Source: Enterococcus montenegrensis
Lineage (GTDB): Bacteria; Bacillota; Bacilli; Lactobacillales; Enterococcaceae
Reading direction: 5' to 3'
Length of the DNA: 64,000 nucleotides
NCBI RefSeq assembly: GCF_029983095.1
Contig: NZ_CP120467.1
Location: 552,501-616,500 of the forward strand
Below the pieces are notes generated by a model that had not been told where the DNA came from, ran no database searches, and saw only the letters and a list, made by a program, of their open reading frames with translations. The translations under genes were made by a program, and so were the position numbers. Shown here piece by piece: positions 45,226 to 59,145 of this stretch; position 1 is the first letter of the stretch, and every line of letters starts with the position of its first letter.

Positions 45226-46047
45226 ATGTCTGTTTTCTTTTATACGGATCGTGGCAACAAACAAAATGAAGACTTTGTCTACGGCAATGATACATTTGGT
45301 TTTATTTTAGATGGTGCCAGTGGATTAGGAGATAATTATTTGGCGGGTATGAGTGATGCGCAGGTTTTTAGCCATTTTATCGGCGGTCAACTGATAACAC
45401 TTTTGGCGAATGAAAAAATGGCAACAAGTCGTGCTTTGATGCAGGCTGTTACCAGCTTTGCACAAAATTACCGCAAAGAATTAGGGAAGCTAACCCCTGA
45501 TTTGTGGCCGAGTGCCACATTTAGTTGTTATCGTAAAATTGGCACGGAAATGGAGTTTAGTTGGTTGGGAGATTCACCAATCACTGCATTTTTAAACCAA
45601 CAAATGCGTACTTTCTATGATCGGACCGTTCCACAAAATGATCAACGAATTGTTTCAACTTTTCATCAACTATTAAAAAAAGGCGAAACAATTGAGGCTG
45701 CAAAAGCGGCAGTGACAAAAGATTTGGTAAAAAATCGGCAAACAAAAAATACACCAAACGGATATGCGATTTTAGACCCGTCCCCAATTGGCATTGCGCG
45801 CTTATCACAAAAAAGTGTACCAGCTGACCAATTGGAAAAAATAGTCATTACCAGTGATGGCTTTTATCGGTTAGTGGATACCTTTAATGAATGTACACCG
45901 CATCAGTTAGGTCACTTTCAAGATTATGGGACTTTGGTAGCCGCCTGTAATCACCTTCGTAAGTTAGAAGGTGAAGATGCAAAATTGCTAACCTATCCGC
46001 GTTTTAAACAAAGTGACGATGCCAGTGTTCTTGTTTGGCAAAAATAA
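45226..46047 (+). CDS. PP2C-like protein phosphatase
   Basis: A 273-aa protein resembling PPM/PP2C phosphatases. It shows the early RGNKQNEDF motif, the metal-site segment FILDGASGLGDNY (an aspartate-glycine pair near residue 34), WLGDSPITAFL in the middle and ITSDGFYRLVD later. PP2C enzymes remove phosphate from Ser/Thr and need two Mn or Mg ions. It is not the PrpC of the prkC operon by context, as no kinase is adjacent. Its target is unknown. AAGGGA precedes the ATG at 45226. Confidence 0.78.
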   Translation: MSVFFYTDRGNKQNEDFVYGNDTFGFILDGASGLGDNYLAGMSDAQVFSHFIGGQLITLLANEKMATSRALMQAVTSFAQNYRKELGKLTPDLWPSATFSCYRKIGTEMEFSWLGDSPITAFLNQQMRTFYDRTVPQNDQRIVSTFHQLLKKGETIEAAKAAVTKDLVKNRQTKNTPNGYAILDPSPIGIARLSQKSVPADQLEKIVITSDGFYRLVDTFNECTPHQLGHFQDYGTLVAACNHLRKLEGEDAKLLTYPRFKQSDDASVLVWQK

Positions 46048-46098
46048 AAAGATGGACCACATCTCAGCTTCATTGCTGTAAACGTGGTCTATCTTTTT
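46046..46098. terminator. Convergent terminator
   Basis: AAAAAGATGGACCAC pairs with GTGGTCTATCTTTTT with one mismatch and is bordered by A and T runs. It lies between the PP2C-like gene and the opposing hypothetical gene. Confidence 0.8.
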
Positions 46099-46129
46099 AT
46101 TTTCATGAGATTATTTGCTTGGATTTTCA

Positions 46130-46462
46130 CTAGGCATTGTTGACAATCTTTTGAATTTGATCGTCTAAGCTGCGAATAACATGGGCAGCATTGTTTTTAA
46201 AGTCTTCACTAAAGCTGTTACCTGCTGGCGTGACAGTACCGACTTCTTTGTTCATAATATCGTAGATAACCAGACTTTCATCTTCTTTTTGCCAGTTCAC
46301 TTTCCAATAAGGTCCTTCAAGTGCACCGTTTAAAATATCTTGTGCATTGTCTAAAACGGCTTGCAAAATAATTTTTTCTTCAGTCGTTGTGATACCTCGA
46401 TTTTTGTCGTCGGCTAATTTTTCAGTTACTTCAATCATGTTAGTGGGAACAAGTAGTGACAT
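46130..46462 (-). CDS. Conserved hypothetical protein
   Basis: A 110-aa soluble protein that I do not recognise. It is acidic and helical with a central beta hairpin (YWKVNWQKEDESLVIYDIM). An AGGAGG site stands before the ATG, and the reading frame is clean. It is a single-gene unit with a shared terminator downstream. No motif suggests a catalytic role. Confidence 0.7.
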   Translation of the reverse strand: MSLLVPTNMIEVTEKLADDKNRGITTTEEKIILQAVLDNAQDILNGALEGPYWKVNWQKEDESLVIYDIMNKEVGTVTPAGNSFSEDFKNNAAHVIRSLDDQIQKIVNNA

Positions 46463-46625
46463 GGTAATTCCTCCTTTTTTTCTATTATAACTTTTATTTG
46501 AAAATGGGGGTAAAGATTACCTTTTCATCATTTTCAAGGTTTTTGTTTCACAAAAATGAAGAGAAGGTCTACACTTTAATTAGTGAATAAGTAAAAGTCA
46601 ATTAATTAGTGAAAGGATGAAAAAA

Positions 46626-48026
46626 ATGAACAATCACAGTGCATGTACGACGATTTTGGTAGGAAAAAAGGCTTCAATTGATGGTTCTACTATGATTGCC
46701 CGCAACGAAGATGGAGAAGCGCCATTAAATCCTAAGAATTTTATTGTAGTAAAACCAGAAGAACAAGTGCAAAATTACAAAGCTGTTATTAGTGGTGTTG
46801 AAATAAAATTACCTGACAATCCCTTGCGTTATACTGCTACGCCGGATGTTTCACCTAAAATCGGTATTTGGGGAGAATCTGGTATTAATAGCGCGAATGT
46901 TGCCATGTCAGCAACTGAAACAATTACAAGCAACTCTCGGATTTTGGGAGTCGATCCTTATGTGACAGGCGGTATTGGGGAAGAAGATATGCTGACTATC
47001 GTCTTGCCATATATTAAAAGTGCCCAAGCAGGCGTTAAACGCTTAGGCGCATTGTTAGAAGAATTCGGCACGTATGAACCAAATGGTATTGCCTTTTCTG
47101 ATCAGGATGAAATTTGGTGGTTTGAAACAATCGGTGGACATCACTGGGCTGCTGTTAAAATTCCAGATGATGCTTATGTGGTGGCACCTAATCGGATGAA
47201 TATTACTGACTTTGATTTTGATTCACCCGATACATTGTGTTCGAAAGATTTAAAAGAATTGATTCACACCTATCATTTAAATCCTGATTATACTGGCTAT
47301 AATTTACGGCACATCTTTGGTAGTGCAACGGTAAAAGATAACCAATACAACAATCCGCGGGCTTGGTATGTGCAACGCTTCTTCACGCCAGAGATAGAAC
47401 AATCACCCTTTGATCAAAATCTGCCATTTATTTGTAAAGCCAATCGTTTAATAAGTGTGGAAGATATCAAATGGGCGTTAAGTTCTCATTATGAAGAAAC
47501 AGTCTATGATTGTTATGGCGACGGTACGAAAGCACAAAAAAGCCAGTTGCGTCCCATCGGCATTAACCGCAATCAAGAAGTACACATTTTGCAATTGCGT
47601 AATGACGTACCAAAAGAAATTGCAGGTATTCATTGGTTGGCTTTTGGTCCGAATACCTTTAACACTGTTGTGCCATTTTATGCAAATGTAGAAGATACAC
47701 CAGCTTTTTATAAAGAAGTAAAAGAAGATTTTAGTTTGGATAATATGTATTGGTTAAGTGGCGTGATCGCCGTTTTAGGGGATACAAATTATAATTTATA
47801 TTCAGATGTACGGGATGATTATGTACAAGATAGTGTTGCCGCTTTTCGTCATATCCAACACAAGGCAGATCAAAATGCAGTCAACGAAGAAGATAGCTCA
47901 AATTATTTAGCTTCAGTGAATGAAGAGTATGCCAAAGTAGCCAAAGAGTTGACAACAAAACTGCTTGGACAAATGGTAATGCTTGGTGCACCACAAATGA
48001 AGTTGCGTTTTAACTTAGGGGATTAA
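46626..48026 (+). CDS. C69 family dipeptidase
   Basis: A 466-aa PepD-type dipeptidase. The N-terminal ACTTILVGKKASIDGSTMIARNED stretch (seen as SACTTILVGKK) contains the cysteine that becomes the N-terminal nucleophile after processing. Further family segments are WGESGINSANVAMSATET and GGHHWAAVKIPDD. It hydrolyses a wide range of dipeptides in the cytoplasm. An ATG at 46617 overlaps its own ribosome site, so the ATG at 46626 is preferred, 8 nt after AAAGGA. Confidence 0.92.
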   Translation: MNNHSACTTILVGKKASIDGSTMIARNEDGEAPLNPKNFIVVKPEEQVQNYKAVISGVEIKLPDNPLRYTATPDVSPKIGIWGESGINSANVAMSATETITSNSRILGVDPYVTGGIGEEDMLTIVLPYIKSAQAGVKRLGALLEEFGTYEPNGIAFSDQDEIWWFETIGGHHWAAVKIPDDAYVVAPNRMNITDFDFDSPDTLCSKDLKELIHTYHLNPDYTGYNLRHIFGSATVKDNQYNNPRAWYVQRFFTPEIEQSPFDQNLPFICKANRLISVEDIKWALSSHYEETVYDCYGDGTKAQKSQLRPIGINRNQEVHILQLRNDVPKEIAGIHWLAFGPNTFNTVVPFYANVEDTPAFYKEVKEDFSLDNMYWLSGVIAVLGDTNYNLYSDVRDDYVQDSVAAFRHIQHKADQNAVNEEDSSNYLASVNEEYAKVAKELTTKLLGQMVMLGAPQMKLRFNLGD

Positions 48027-48061
48027 TGTGAATACGTTGTAAAAGCCAATTAAGCAAAAAG

Positions 48062-48096
48062 GAGCTGGGACTACTTATAGTCCCAGCTCTTTTTTG
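48062..48096 (+). terminator. Terminator after the dipeptidase gene
   Basis: GAGCTGGGACT and its complement AGTCCCAGCTC around a 6-nt loop end in a T tract. Confidence 0.88.
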
Positions 48097-48104
48097 CAAT
48101 AAAA

Positions 48105-48152
48105 ATTAATCTCAAAGCAGCTTATCGCAAAAGAAGTTGCTTTGAGATTAAT
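48105..48152. repeat. 19-bp inverted repeat of unknown role
   Basis: ATTAATCTCAAAGCAGCTT pairs with AAGTTGCTTTGAGATTAAT (18 of 19, the odd pair a G-U in RNA) across a 10-nt loop. It follows directly after a working terminator and has no T tract of its own, so it is not an obvious second terminator. The rest of the gap to 48298 is AT-rich. Confidence 0.6.
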
Positions 48153-48298
48153 CACTTTGTTAAAGGCTATAAAATTTGAAAGTCATGTCACTATTTTATT
48201 TCCTTACGCAATTTGTGCAAGGGTGGTTCCTAAATTTTTTTATGAATAGAACTTGTGGCGTTATGCTAAATTTGGGAATCATAGGAGGTTATAGCGAT

Positions 48299-48658
48299 TT
48301 AATTTAAATGCGTTAATGCTTTTTTGGGTACCGCTTTTTCAGCGACTTCTTCCCACTGAGTCACGCCTTCTTTTTTGGTATTGTACGTAACTTTTAAGTA
48401 TGCATTTTTCCGCAAGGGGCGTTCTTTGTTGGCACGAAAGGTTAATTCTTTACTTTTGCCATTTTCATCGTAACCGGTTAATTGATATTCGTAGTCTAAA
48501 TATTCTTGGCCGCTGTCATCTTTTAAGGTCACTTGTTTACCATCTGTTGTCACTTGAACATAATAGGTATCGCCACCCATCTCTGTTGTTTCAATAAATT
48601 TAAATAATCCAAAGGCCGCGACGATAACAACCACTAAGCCGATTAATAGTTTTTTCAT
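48299..48658 (-). CDS. YxeA family (DUF1093) protein
   Basis: A 119-aa protein with an N-terminal membrane anchor or signal (about residues 3-20) and a small beta-rich outer domain of the YxeA type (TYYVQVTTDGKQ, DYEYQLTGYDENG, LTFRANKERPLRKNAYLKV). YxeA-like proteins are OB-like, of unknown function, and often found near bacteriocin or stress genes. Four extra codons upstream are possible, but the ATG at 48658 is best placed behind GGATGGTGG. It stands alone. Confidence 0.82.
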   Translation of the reverse strand: MKKLLIGLVVVIVAAFGLFKFIETTEMGGDTYYVQVTTDGKQVTLKDDSGQEYLDYEYQLTGYDENGKSKELTFRANKERPLRKNAYLKVTYNTKKEGVTQWEEVAEKAVPKKALTHLN

Positions 48659-48989
48659 GTATTCCACCATCCTGTTTACTTTATAACACTATCTTAAACG
48701 GATTTTAAAAAAGGTACCATAGCTTTTTATTGCGAAAGACTTACATTTTTGCAATAAGCCGATTTTCATAAGTAAAAAAAATAGCCTTCTAAAAGGCTAA
48801 GGTGATCTGTTACAAGAAAATGCGTCATGCCATTTTCTTATGTAATACGGCTAAAGGGGCTAAAAAAATAGCTTGGCGGAAACTATGGGGAATAGTTTTC
48901 CGCCTATTGGGAAATTAAGGTTATTGGGGAATATCCTTGTTTCTACTACTCATTTTAAACTGTTTTGACTAAATTGCATTATAATTATT

Positions 48990-49135
48990 CTAAATAGGAA
49001 AATCAAGAGGTTCTACAATGTTATTTTCTTCATTATAAAAGGCGACAATATCCTCTTTTTTAGGTAATTTTCGTTTTACTTCATTTTTTTTTGAATTAGA
49101 GAATTTTTTGATAAGAAAAAATTTGAAAAAATAGA
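48990..49135 (-). pseudogene. Orphan coding-like tail downstream of malG terminator
   Basis: On the minus strand a frame ending in TAG at about 48990 reads NSKKNEVKRKLPKKEDIV and ends NNIVEPLDFPI. Its amino acid choice looks like real protein, but there is no start codon or ribosome site before it; upstream is the malG terminator. It may be the last piece of a deleted gene. The wider gap 48659-49204 (546 bp) otherwise holds a small TAGCCTT/AAGGCTA hairpin near 48783, AT-rich sequence and the mal terminator. Confidence 0.35.
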
Positions 49136-49183
49136 TAAAAACGCCTGCTGTACAATTGTTTTGAAAATAATTGTACAGCAGGC
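49136..49183 (-). terminator. Terminator of the malEFG operon
   Basis: GCCTGCTGTACAATT and its exact complement flank an 11-nt loop, followed on the minus strand by a T tract. It lies 22 nt after malG. Confidence 0.88.
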
Positions 49184-49204
49184 ATTTTGCTTGGATTTTT
49201 TTGA

Positions 49205-50077
49205 TTAACCTTTTACAGAACCAGAAGTAATCCCTTCTACATAATATTTTTGCATGAAGATAAATAAAATCGTAATTGGAATTGCAATCAGTACACAACC
49301 GGCTGTAAAAGACATAAATAAAGAGTTTGCAGTTGTTTTGTTCATCATTGAGAATAAGCCGATCGCAACGGTGTAGTTTTTAACATCGTCGCCCATGATG
49401 ATCTTGGCAAAGATAAAGTCCATCCACGGAGCCATAAAGGCCATTAAAGCAGTGTAGACAATAATTGGCTTGGAAAGGGGAAGCGTAATTTTAGTAAAAA
49501 TTTGCCATTTGTTGGCACCGTCAATCATGGCAGATTCATCTAAGGCCATTGGAATGGTATCAAAGAATCCCTTCGCAATATAAAAACCTAGGGCAGCGCC
49601 CGAAGAGTAGATCAAAATTAAAGCGACCAAACTTTGAGTTAAATCCATTGCTTTTAAAATATAGTAGACCGCAATCATACTCATAAAGCCAGGAAACATA
49701 TTTAAAACTAAGGCCACTTTTAAAAATGGTTTCCGTAGTTTAAAACGCAATCGCGATAAGGCATAAGCCATGGCAATTGTAATGAAGGTTGAAAGCAGAC
49801 AGCTAATAACTGCAACAAAAAGTGTGTTTAAAAACCAACGGACAAAAGGATAGTTGCCTGAAGCATCACTTAAAAGGGTAGCATAATTTCCCATTGTAAA
49901 TTCTTTGGGGATGATATAAGGAACAAATGCGCCCCCTTCTGAACGAAAGCTCGTAAGAACAATCCAGAAAATAGGAAAGAGCCAAAAGACTGCCATAATC
50001 GTTAAAATGGCGTAGATTAACGTGCGGGTTGCTCTTTGTTTTTTATGATAACTTTTGCTTTTTGATTGTACCGCCAT
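49205..50077 (-). CDS. malG: Maltodextrin ABC transporter permease MalG
   Basis: A 290-aa permease with six helices. The EAA loop, which docks the ATPase, is seen in the segment DESAMIDGANKWQIFTKITLPLSKP (short form AMIDGANKWQIF). It ends in GSVKG, typical of MalG-like proteins. It lies 3 nt after malF in the malE-malF-malG operon. No ATPase gene is nearby; a shared MsmK-type ATPase elsewhere is the usual partner in such genomes (inference). Confidence 0.92.
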   Translation of the reverse strand: MAVQSKSKSYHKKQRATRTLIYAILTIMAVFWLFPIFWIVLTSFRSEGGAFVPYIIPKEFTMGNYATLLSDASGNYPFVRWFLNTLFVAVISCLLSTFITIAMAYALSRLRFKLRKPFLKVALVLNMFPGFMSMIAVYYILKAMDLTQSLVALILIYSSGAALGFYIAKGFFDTIPMALDESAMIDGANKWQIFTKITLPLSKPIIVYTALMAFMAPWMDFIFAKIIMGDDVKNYTVAIGLFSMMNKTTANSLFMSFTAGCVLIAIPITILFIFMQKYYVEGITSGSVKG

Positions 50078-50080
50078 TTT

Positions 50081-51430
50081 TTACGCCTCCTTAAATGAAT
50101 TTGTACGCGTGTAGGCCATTAAACTAAAGACTGCTGATAAGATGAAGATCAAAATACCGATAACAGAGGCTAAATTATAGTCCATCGTATTGACAGTCAA
50201 GTTATAAAGCCAAGTAACTAAAAGGTCAGTGGAACCAGCGCCGTAAAAGTCAGAGTTGGTTGGACCACCTTGCGTTAATAGATAGATAACGTTGAAGTTA
50301 TTGATATTGCCGATAAATTGTTGGATTAAAGCTGGTGTCATGACAAATAGGATTTGTGGGAAAGTGATGTTACGGAAAATTTGGAATTTATTCGCCCCAT
50401 CAATTTCAGCAGCTTCAATTTGATCAGTTGGCAAGTTTTGGATAATCCCAGTTGAAATTAACATCGTGACTGGAATCCCGATCCACATATTGACAACAAT
50501 AACGGTAATTTTTGCTAAAATTGGATCTGTTAAAAAAGGAATCGAGCTAGAAATCCAACCTAAATTTTGTAAGATGGCATTAATTGGTCCCGCATCATTT
50601 AGTAAATTACGCATGACAAGTAAAGAGACAAATTGCGGCACAGCCATTGTAATAACAAAAAGTGTTCGCCACATTTTTTTGTATTTAATGCCTTTTGCGT
50701 TAATTAATAAGGCTAAGATAATACCAAAAAAGAAATTGGTTACAGTTGCAAAGATGGCCCAAATTAAGGTCCAGCCTAAGACGGGGAAGAAGGTTCCGGC
50801 CATATCACCGCTAATGACATTACCAAAATTTTGTAATCCAACCCAAGTAAATAAGCTTTTTGGTGGTAAGTGATTATGATCGTAGTTCGTAAAGGCGATG
50901 GAAATCATGTATAAAAGCGGTAAAACGGTAAAGAACAAGACACCGATTAATGGGACAGACATTAACGTAACATGGAAACGTTCGTTTAATAAGCTGCGTA
51001 AGTCTTGAGTAGTTGAAGGAATTTTATCGCCAGATAGTTTTAATTCAAAAAGGTGACGTGCACTTTTTAAGTTGATAACATATAAAATAATTAATAAAAC
51101 ACAGACTAAAATAGCCGCAATCCCAAATAGTAAAATCAACATGGAATTATCGCCTTTTTGTAAAAGTTCAATTCCTAAATCTTCGTTATAAACCAAACCT
51201 TGTTTTTTTGTGCCTAAGGTTTGAAGCATCGCTAAGGCGTGAGCACCATTGGTTACAAGCCAATAAATAAAGCCAATTTCACTGGCTAAAAACAAAAGAC
51301 CTTTTGGAATTTGTTTGTTTGCCAGGTTAGCAGCACCCATAATGAAAAAAGATAATTTAGTGGGCAAATCACCTTTTTTAAAAAGCTCTCTAAAGGTGAT
51401 GTGGGTTTCATAGTTTTTCTTTTTGAACAT
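50081..51430 (-). CDS. malF: Maltodextrin ABC transporter permease MalF
   Basis: A 449-aa permease with an extended N-terminal region of extra helices, as in Gram-positive MalF/MdxF proteins. The EAA loop is at AEIDGANKFQIFRNITFPQ. Family marks such as LPLLYMISIAFTNYDHNH are present. A frame extends upstream to 51541, but AGGTGA is spaced for the ATG at 51430. It is second in the operon, with a hairpin between malE and it that may lower expression relative to the binding protein. Confidence 0.9.
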   Translation of the reverse strand: MFKKKNYETHITFRELFKKGDLPTKLSFFIMGAANLANKQIPKGLLFLASEIGFIYWLVTNGAHALAMLQTLGTKKQGLVYNEDLGIELLQKGDNSMLILLFGIAAILVCVLLIILYVINLKSARHLFELKLSGDKIPSTTQDLRSLLNERFHVTLMSVPLIGVLFFTVLPLLYMISIAFTNYDHNHLPPKSLFTWVGLQNFGNVISGDMAGTFFPVLGWTLIWAIFATVTNFFFGIILALLINAKGIKYKKMWRTLFVITMAVPQFVSLLVMRNLLNDAGPINAILQNLGWISSSIPFLTDPILAKITVIVVNMWIGIPVTMLISTGIIQNLPTDQIEAAEIDGANKFQIFRNITFPQILFVMTPALIQQFIGNINNFNVIYLLTQGGPTNSDFYGAGSTDLLVTWLYNLTVNTMDYNLASVIGILIFILSAVFSLMAYTRTNSFKEA

Positions 51431-51552
51431 GTGGTCTTCACCTAACTTTCGTTTTTCCTGCTTGTATTTAAAAGAGGAATTTTGAATAAGGAGAATTGAA
51501 CAAAACTCCCAGTTGTGTTTGAAAGCTAGCTGCATTGCCAAGCTTTCTTAAC

Positions 51553-51599
51553 TAAAAAGGCCGAGCGAAAAAATCTGCAGGGATTTTTTGATCGGCCTT
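51553..51599 (-). terminator. Hairpin between malE and malF (partial terminator)
   Basis: On the minus strand AAGGCCGATC..GC-rich stem pairs with GCTCGGCCTT and is followed by T residues. Its place inside an operon suggests it stabilises the malE message or ends part of the transcripts, giving more binding protein than permease. Confidence 0.7.
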
Positions 51600-51631
51600 A
51601 AATTTTACACTTGCGTCAAACTAATAACGAT

Positions 51632-52888
51632 TTATTCTGCTGACTTAGATGTATCAGCAACAAATTTATCCAATTTTGCTTGGTAGTCACTAGCGGCGAT
51701 TTTGCCTTTGTAAGTGTCGTTAATCAAAGCGTCCATTGGTGGCCAGAATGAAACCATTTCTGGTAATTTGGGCATTACAACAGAATGTTCTGGGTCAGCC
51801 ATTTCCATAACTGCTTTTGCGACAGCGTCTTCTTTAACTTTGCTATCTTCTTGTAATTCTTTGTTAACAGGAATTACGCCGTTTACTTCGAATTCTTTTT
51901 GTTGTGTTTCTTTACCACTTAGGTAGTTTGCTAATGCCATGGCTGCTAGTGGTGCTTTTGTTTGTTGGTTAACACCGTAAACTTTAACACCTAAAAAAGC
52001 TTTCATTTGTTTTGGACCATTGCCAAAATCAATGGTAGGGTAAGCTGCAACAGCCATGTTATCACCCAATGCTTTTTTCACATCATTTTTAGACCATGGA
52101 CCAGAAAGGAAAGCATCTGTTTTACCAGATTGTAAGTTTGATAAGGCAGATGCGTTGGCTTGAACGACACCGGCATTATCTTTTTGTTTGGCGATCCAGT
52201 CAAGAACTTGTACACCTTGTTCATCATTGAAGTTTGTTCCTTTTAAGTCTTCACCATTTTCACCATATAAAACATTGCCGTTACTCATGAATAATGGACC
52301 AAAGATGTAGTTAGCACCTGCTTCAGCAAAGTTTGTCCCGATTTTACCTTTTTGGGTTAACGTTGCCCAAGTTTTTACATCATCTGCAGATAATTTTGCT
52401 TTGTTATAGTAAAGAACTTGTGATTCAACACCATAAGGGTAGCCGTAAATTTTATCTTTCCAAGTAACACCGTTAACAGCTGCTTCGGTATTATTTTCTT
52501 TAATTTCTTCTGCTTGTTTTTTACCAACGGGATACAAAAGACCAGCTTCTGCCATTTGACCAATTTGATCGTGGGGCATCATGAAAACATCAGCAGCTTT
52601 TTCTGGGTCTTTTGAAACATCTGCTTTAGCGTCAGCAGATTGACCGGCTTTAATGGTTACTTTTACATCGGGATATTCTTTTTGGAAATCAGCAACAGCT
52701 TCTTTAATAGCTGGAATATGTTCAGTATCAATCCATACTTTTAAATCACCTTTTACTTCTTCAGATTTTGCGGATGAGTTATCTGCGCTGTCATCTTTTG
52801 AATCACTTGAACCACAAGCTGCTAATGTCATAGCAGATAAACTTAAAACTACGCCACCCATCAATAACTTTTTCCAATTTGATTTCAT
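51632..52888 (-). CDS. malE: Maltodextrin-binding lipoprotein
   Basis: A 418-aa extracellular sugar-binding protein anchored as a lipoprotein. The signal peptide ends in the lipobox LAAC (cysteine at about residue 25), followed by a Ser/Asp-rich linker. The mature part shows the type 1 binding-protein pattern (LKVWIDTEHIPAIKEAVADFQKEYP, in short KVWIDTEHIPAIKE; VFMMPHDQIGQMAEAGLLYP). It delivers maltodextrins to MalFG. The ATG at 52888 follows AGGAA. A MalR-type operator lies 54 bp upstream. Confidence 0.92.
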   Translation of the reverse strand: MKSNWKKLLMGGVVLSLSAMTLAACGSSDSKDDSADNSSAKSEEVKGDLKVWIDTEHIPAIKEAVADFQKEYPDVKVTIKAGQSADAKADVSKDPEKAADVFMMPHDQIGQMAEAGLLYPVGKKQAEEIKENNTEAAVNGVTWKDKIYGYPYGVESQVLYYNKAKLSADDVKTWATLTQKGKIGTNFAEAGANYIFGPLFMSNGNVLYGENGEDLKGTNFNDEQGVQVLDWIAKQKDNAGVVQANASALSNLQSGKTDAFLSGPWSKNDVKKALGDNMAVAAYPTIDFGNGPKQMKAFLGVKVYGVNQQTKAPLAAMALANYLSGKETQQKEFEVNGVIPVNKELQEDSKVKEDAVAKAVMEMADPEHSVVMPKLPEMVSFWPPMDALINDTYKGKIAASDYQAKLDKFVADTSKSAE

Positions 52889-52941
52889 TTCTTGTTCCTC
52901 CCAAAAATTATTTAAATGATTTCGCTTACAAAATGTATTAT

Positions 52942-52954
52942 GCAACCGATTGCG
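52942..52954. promoter_or_regulatory. MalR-type (LacI family) operator near malE
   Basis: GCAACCGATTGCG is a LacI-family palindrome around a central CG. It matches the site at 53139 in its arms. It lies close to the malE start and should repress the malEFG operon in the absence of maltose. Confidence 0.7.
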
Positions 52955-53138
52955 GAAATAGTCAAGCAATTTATTTGAAATATTTTTTTCACTTTTTTAA
53001 AACACGTGATACAAATTGAAAGTTCCATAAAAGTTTTACGTATATAACGAAAACAATTAACGATATAGACTAATTTTGCGAACGAAAATAAGAATCGGTC
53101 ATTTTAGTAACACTTGCAAAGAAGCAAAAAAATATAAA

Positions 53139-53153
53139 TGCAATCGTTTGCGG
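53139..53153. promoter_or_regulatory. MalR-type (LacI family) operator near the GH13 operon
   Basis: TGCAATCGTTTGCGG has the same GCAA-CG-TTGCG layout as the site at 52942. It stands about 105 bp before the first amylase gene. The 368-bp divergent gap 52889-53256 holds both sites and the promoters of the two operons. Confidence 0.7.
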
Positions 53154-53256
53154 TAATTTCATTGAAATTCAAATTTTAATATGTCATAATGAAGCCGAAA
53201 TGAACTTTTTCTCATGAAAAATATCGTGAGTAATCAAAAAAGAAGGGTGCGATTTG

Positions 53257-58285
<5,029 letters not shown>

Positions 58286-58301
58286 TAATTTATAATCTAG
58301 C

Positions 58302-58339
58302 AAAAAAGCGAGCCGACCTTAGTGGGGCTCGCTTTTTTT
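58302..58339 (+). terminator. Terminator of the GH13 operon
   Basis: AAAAAAGCGAGCC and GGCTCGCTTTTTTT form a strong stem with a T tract, 16 nt after the last gene. Confidence 0.9.
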
Positions 58340-58400
58340 GCGAATACTAGAACTTTTGCTACACTTAACTTACCAAATTCAGTGGAAGAGGGAAAAGAGA

Positions 58401-59117
58401 GTGAAAGAAAAATGGGAAAGAAAAGATTTATTTGGTTTAATTGTTTTGCCTTTGGAGTTATTAATCGGCAATAATCTGATAGGGCTGCCTTTTTTTAAGG
58501 AGAATCCCTTTTATTTTTTAATAGGGGGAATCAGCGTTAATATCTTAGCCTTTGTCGTGTTGCTCATGTTATATAAATCCACTTTAAAAAAACAATGGCA
58601 GCAATATCGCCAGCATTTGTGGCGTAACTTGTTATTGGCGTTGGTTTTGGTTGTTGTCAGTCATTTATTGATTCAATTTATCAGAGGGGCGTTGCCAGAA
58701 AATCTGATCAAAATTCCAGCGGATACTGCCGATAGCGGTGTTTTGCAAACTGATTTTAAAGAAAATAGGCAGCTTGTCGCTTTGTTTTTGGCTGCATTGC
58801 CTTCGTTTATTGCACCATTTTCTGAAGAGTTGGTTTTTCGCTATTTATTAGTTGGAAAAGCACCTAATCATTTTATTCGTGGCATTATGCTGTTTATTCA
58901 AGCTATTTTATTTGGTTTAATACATTACGCAAATTTTAACGGTAATCTCTATGCCACCATTCCTTATATGACGGTAGGTTTTTTCTTTGGTCTAATTTAT
59001 TTGGTCTATCGCAATATTTGGGGTTCACTAATGGTTCATTGGATTTTTAATACGGTTAATCAAATGATTCCAACCTTGTTTATCATCGTTTTAACTTTAT
59101 TAGGTATAGCCAACTAA
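58401..59117 (+). CDS. CPBP family intramembrane metalloprotease
   Basis: A 238-aa protein with about seven helices. The abortive-infection/CAAX protease motifs are clear: EELVFRYLL (EExxxR), FGLIHYANF (FxxxH) and a final helix with HWIFNTVNQ (HxxxN). Such proteins process or modify peptides and some provide bacteriocin immunity. A GTG at 58401 behind AGAGGGAA is the likely start; an upstream TTG in frame overlaps the terminator. A tiny gene follows 28 nt later. Confidence 0.83.
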   Translation: MKEKWERKDLFGLIVLPLELLIGNNLIGLPFFKENPFYFLIGGISVNILAFVVLLMLYKSTLKKQWQQYRQHLWRNLLLALVLVVVSHLLIQFIRGALPENLIKIPADTADSGVLQTDFKENRQLVALFLAALPSFIAPFSEELVFRYLLVGKAPNHFIRGIMLFIQAILFGLIHYANFNGNLYATIPYMTVGFFFGLIYLVYRNIWGSLMVHWIFNTVNQMIPTLFIIVLTLLGIAN

Positions 59118-59145
59118 AACATAAAAATAATTGGAGGTAAGGGCT

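Noticed and set aside
48990-49298. A 102-aa minus-strand gene starting inside malG
   Set aside because: The first part reads through malG in another frame and across its terminator. Only the last 35 residues look like protein, so it is listed as a fragment, not a gene.
53030-53060. A cre site in the maltodextrin gap
   Set aside because: No stretch matched TGNAANCGNNNNCA at all fixed bases. The clear palindromes there fit MalR-type operators instead.
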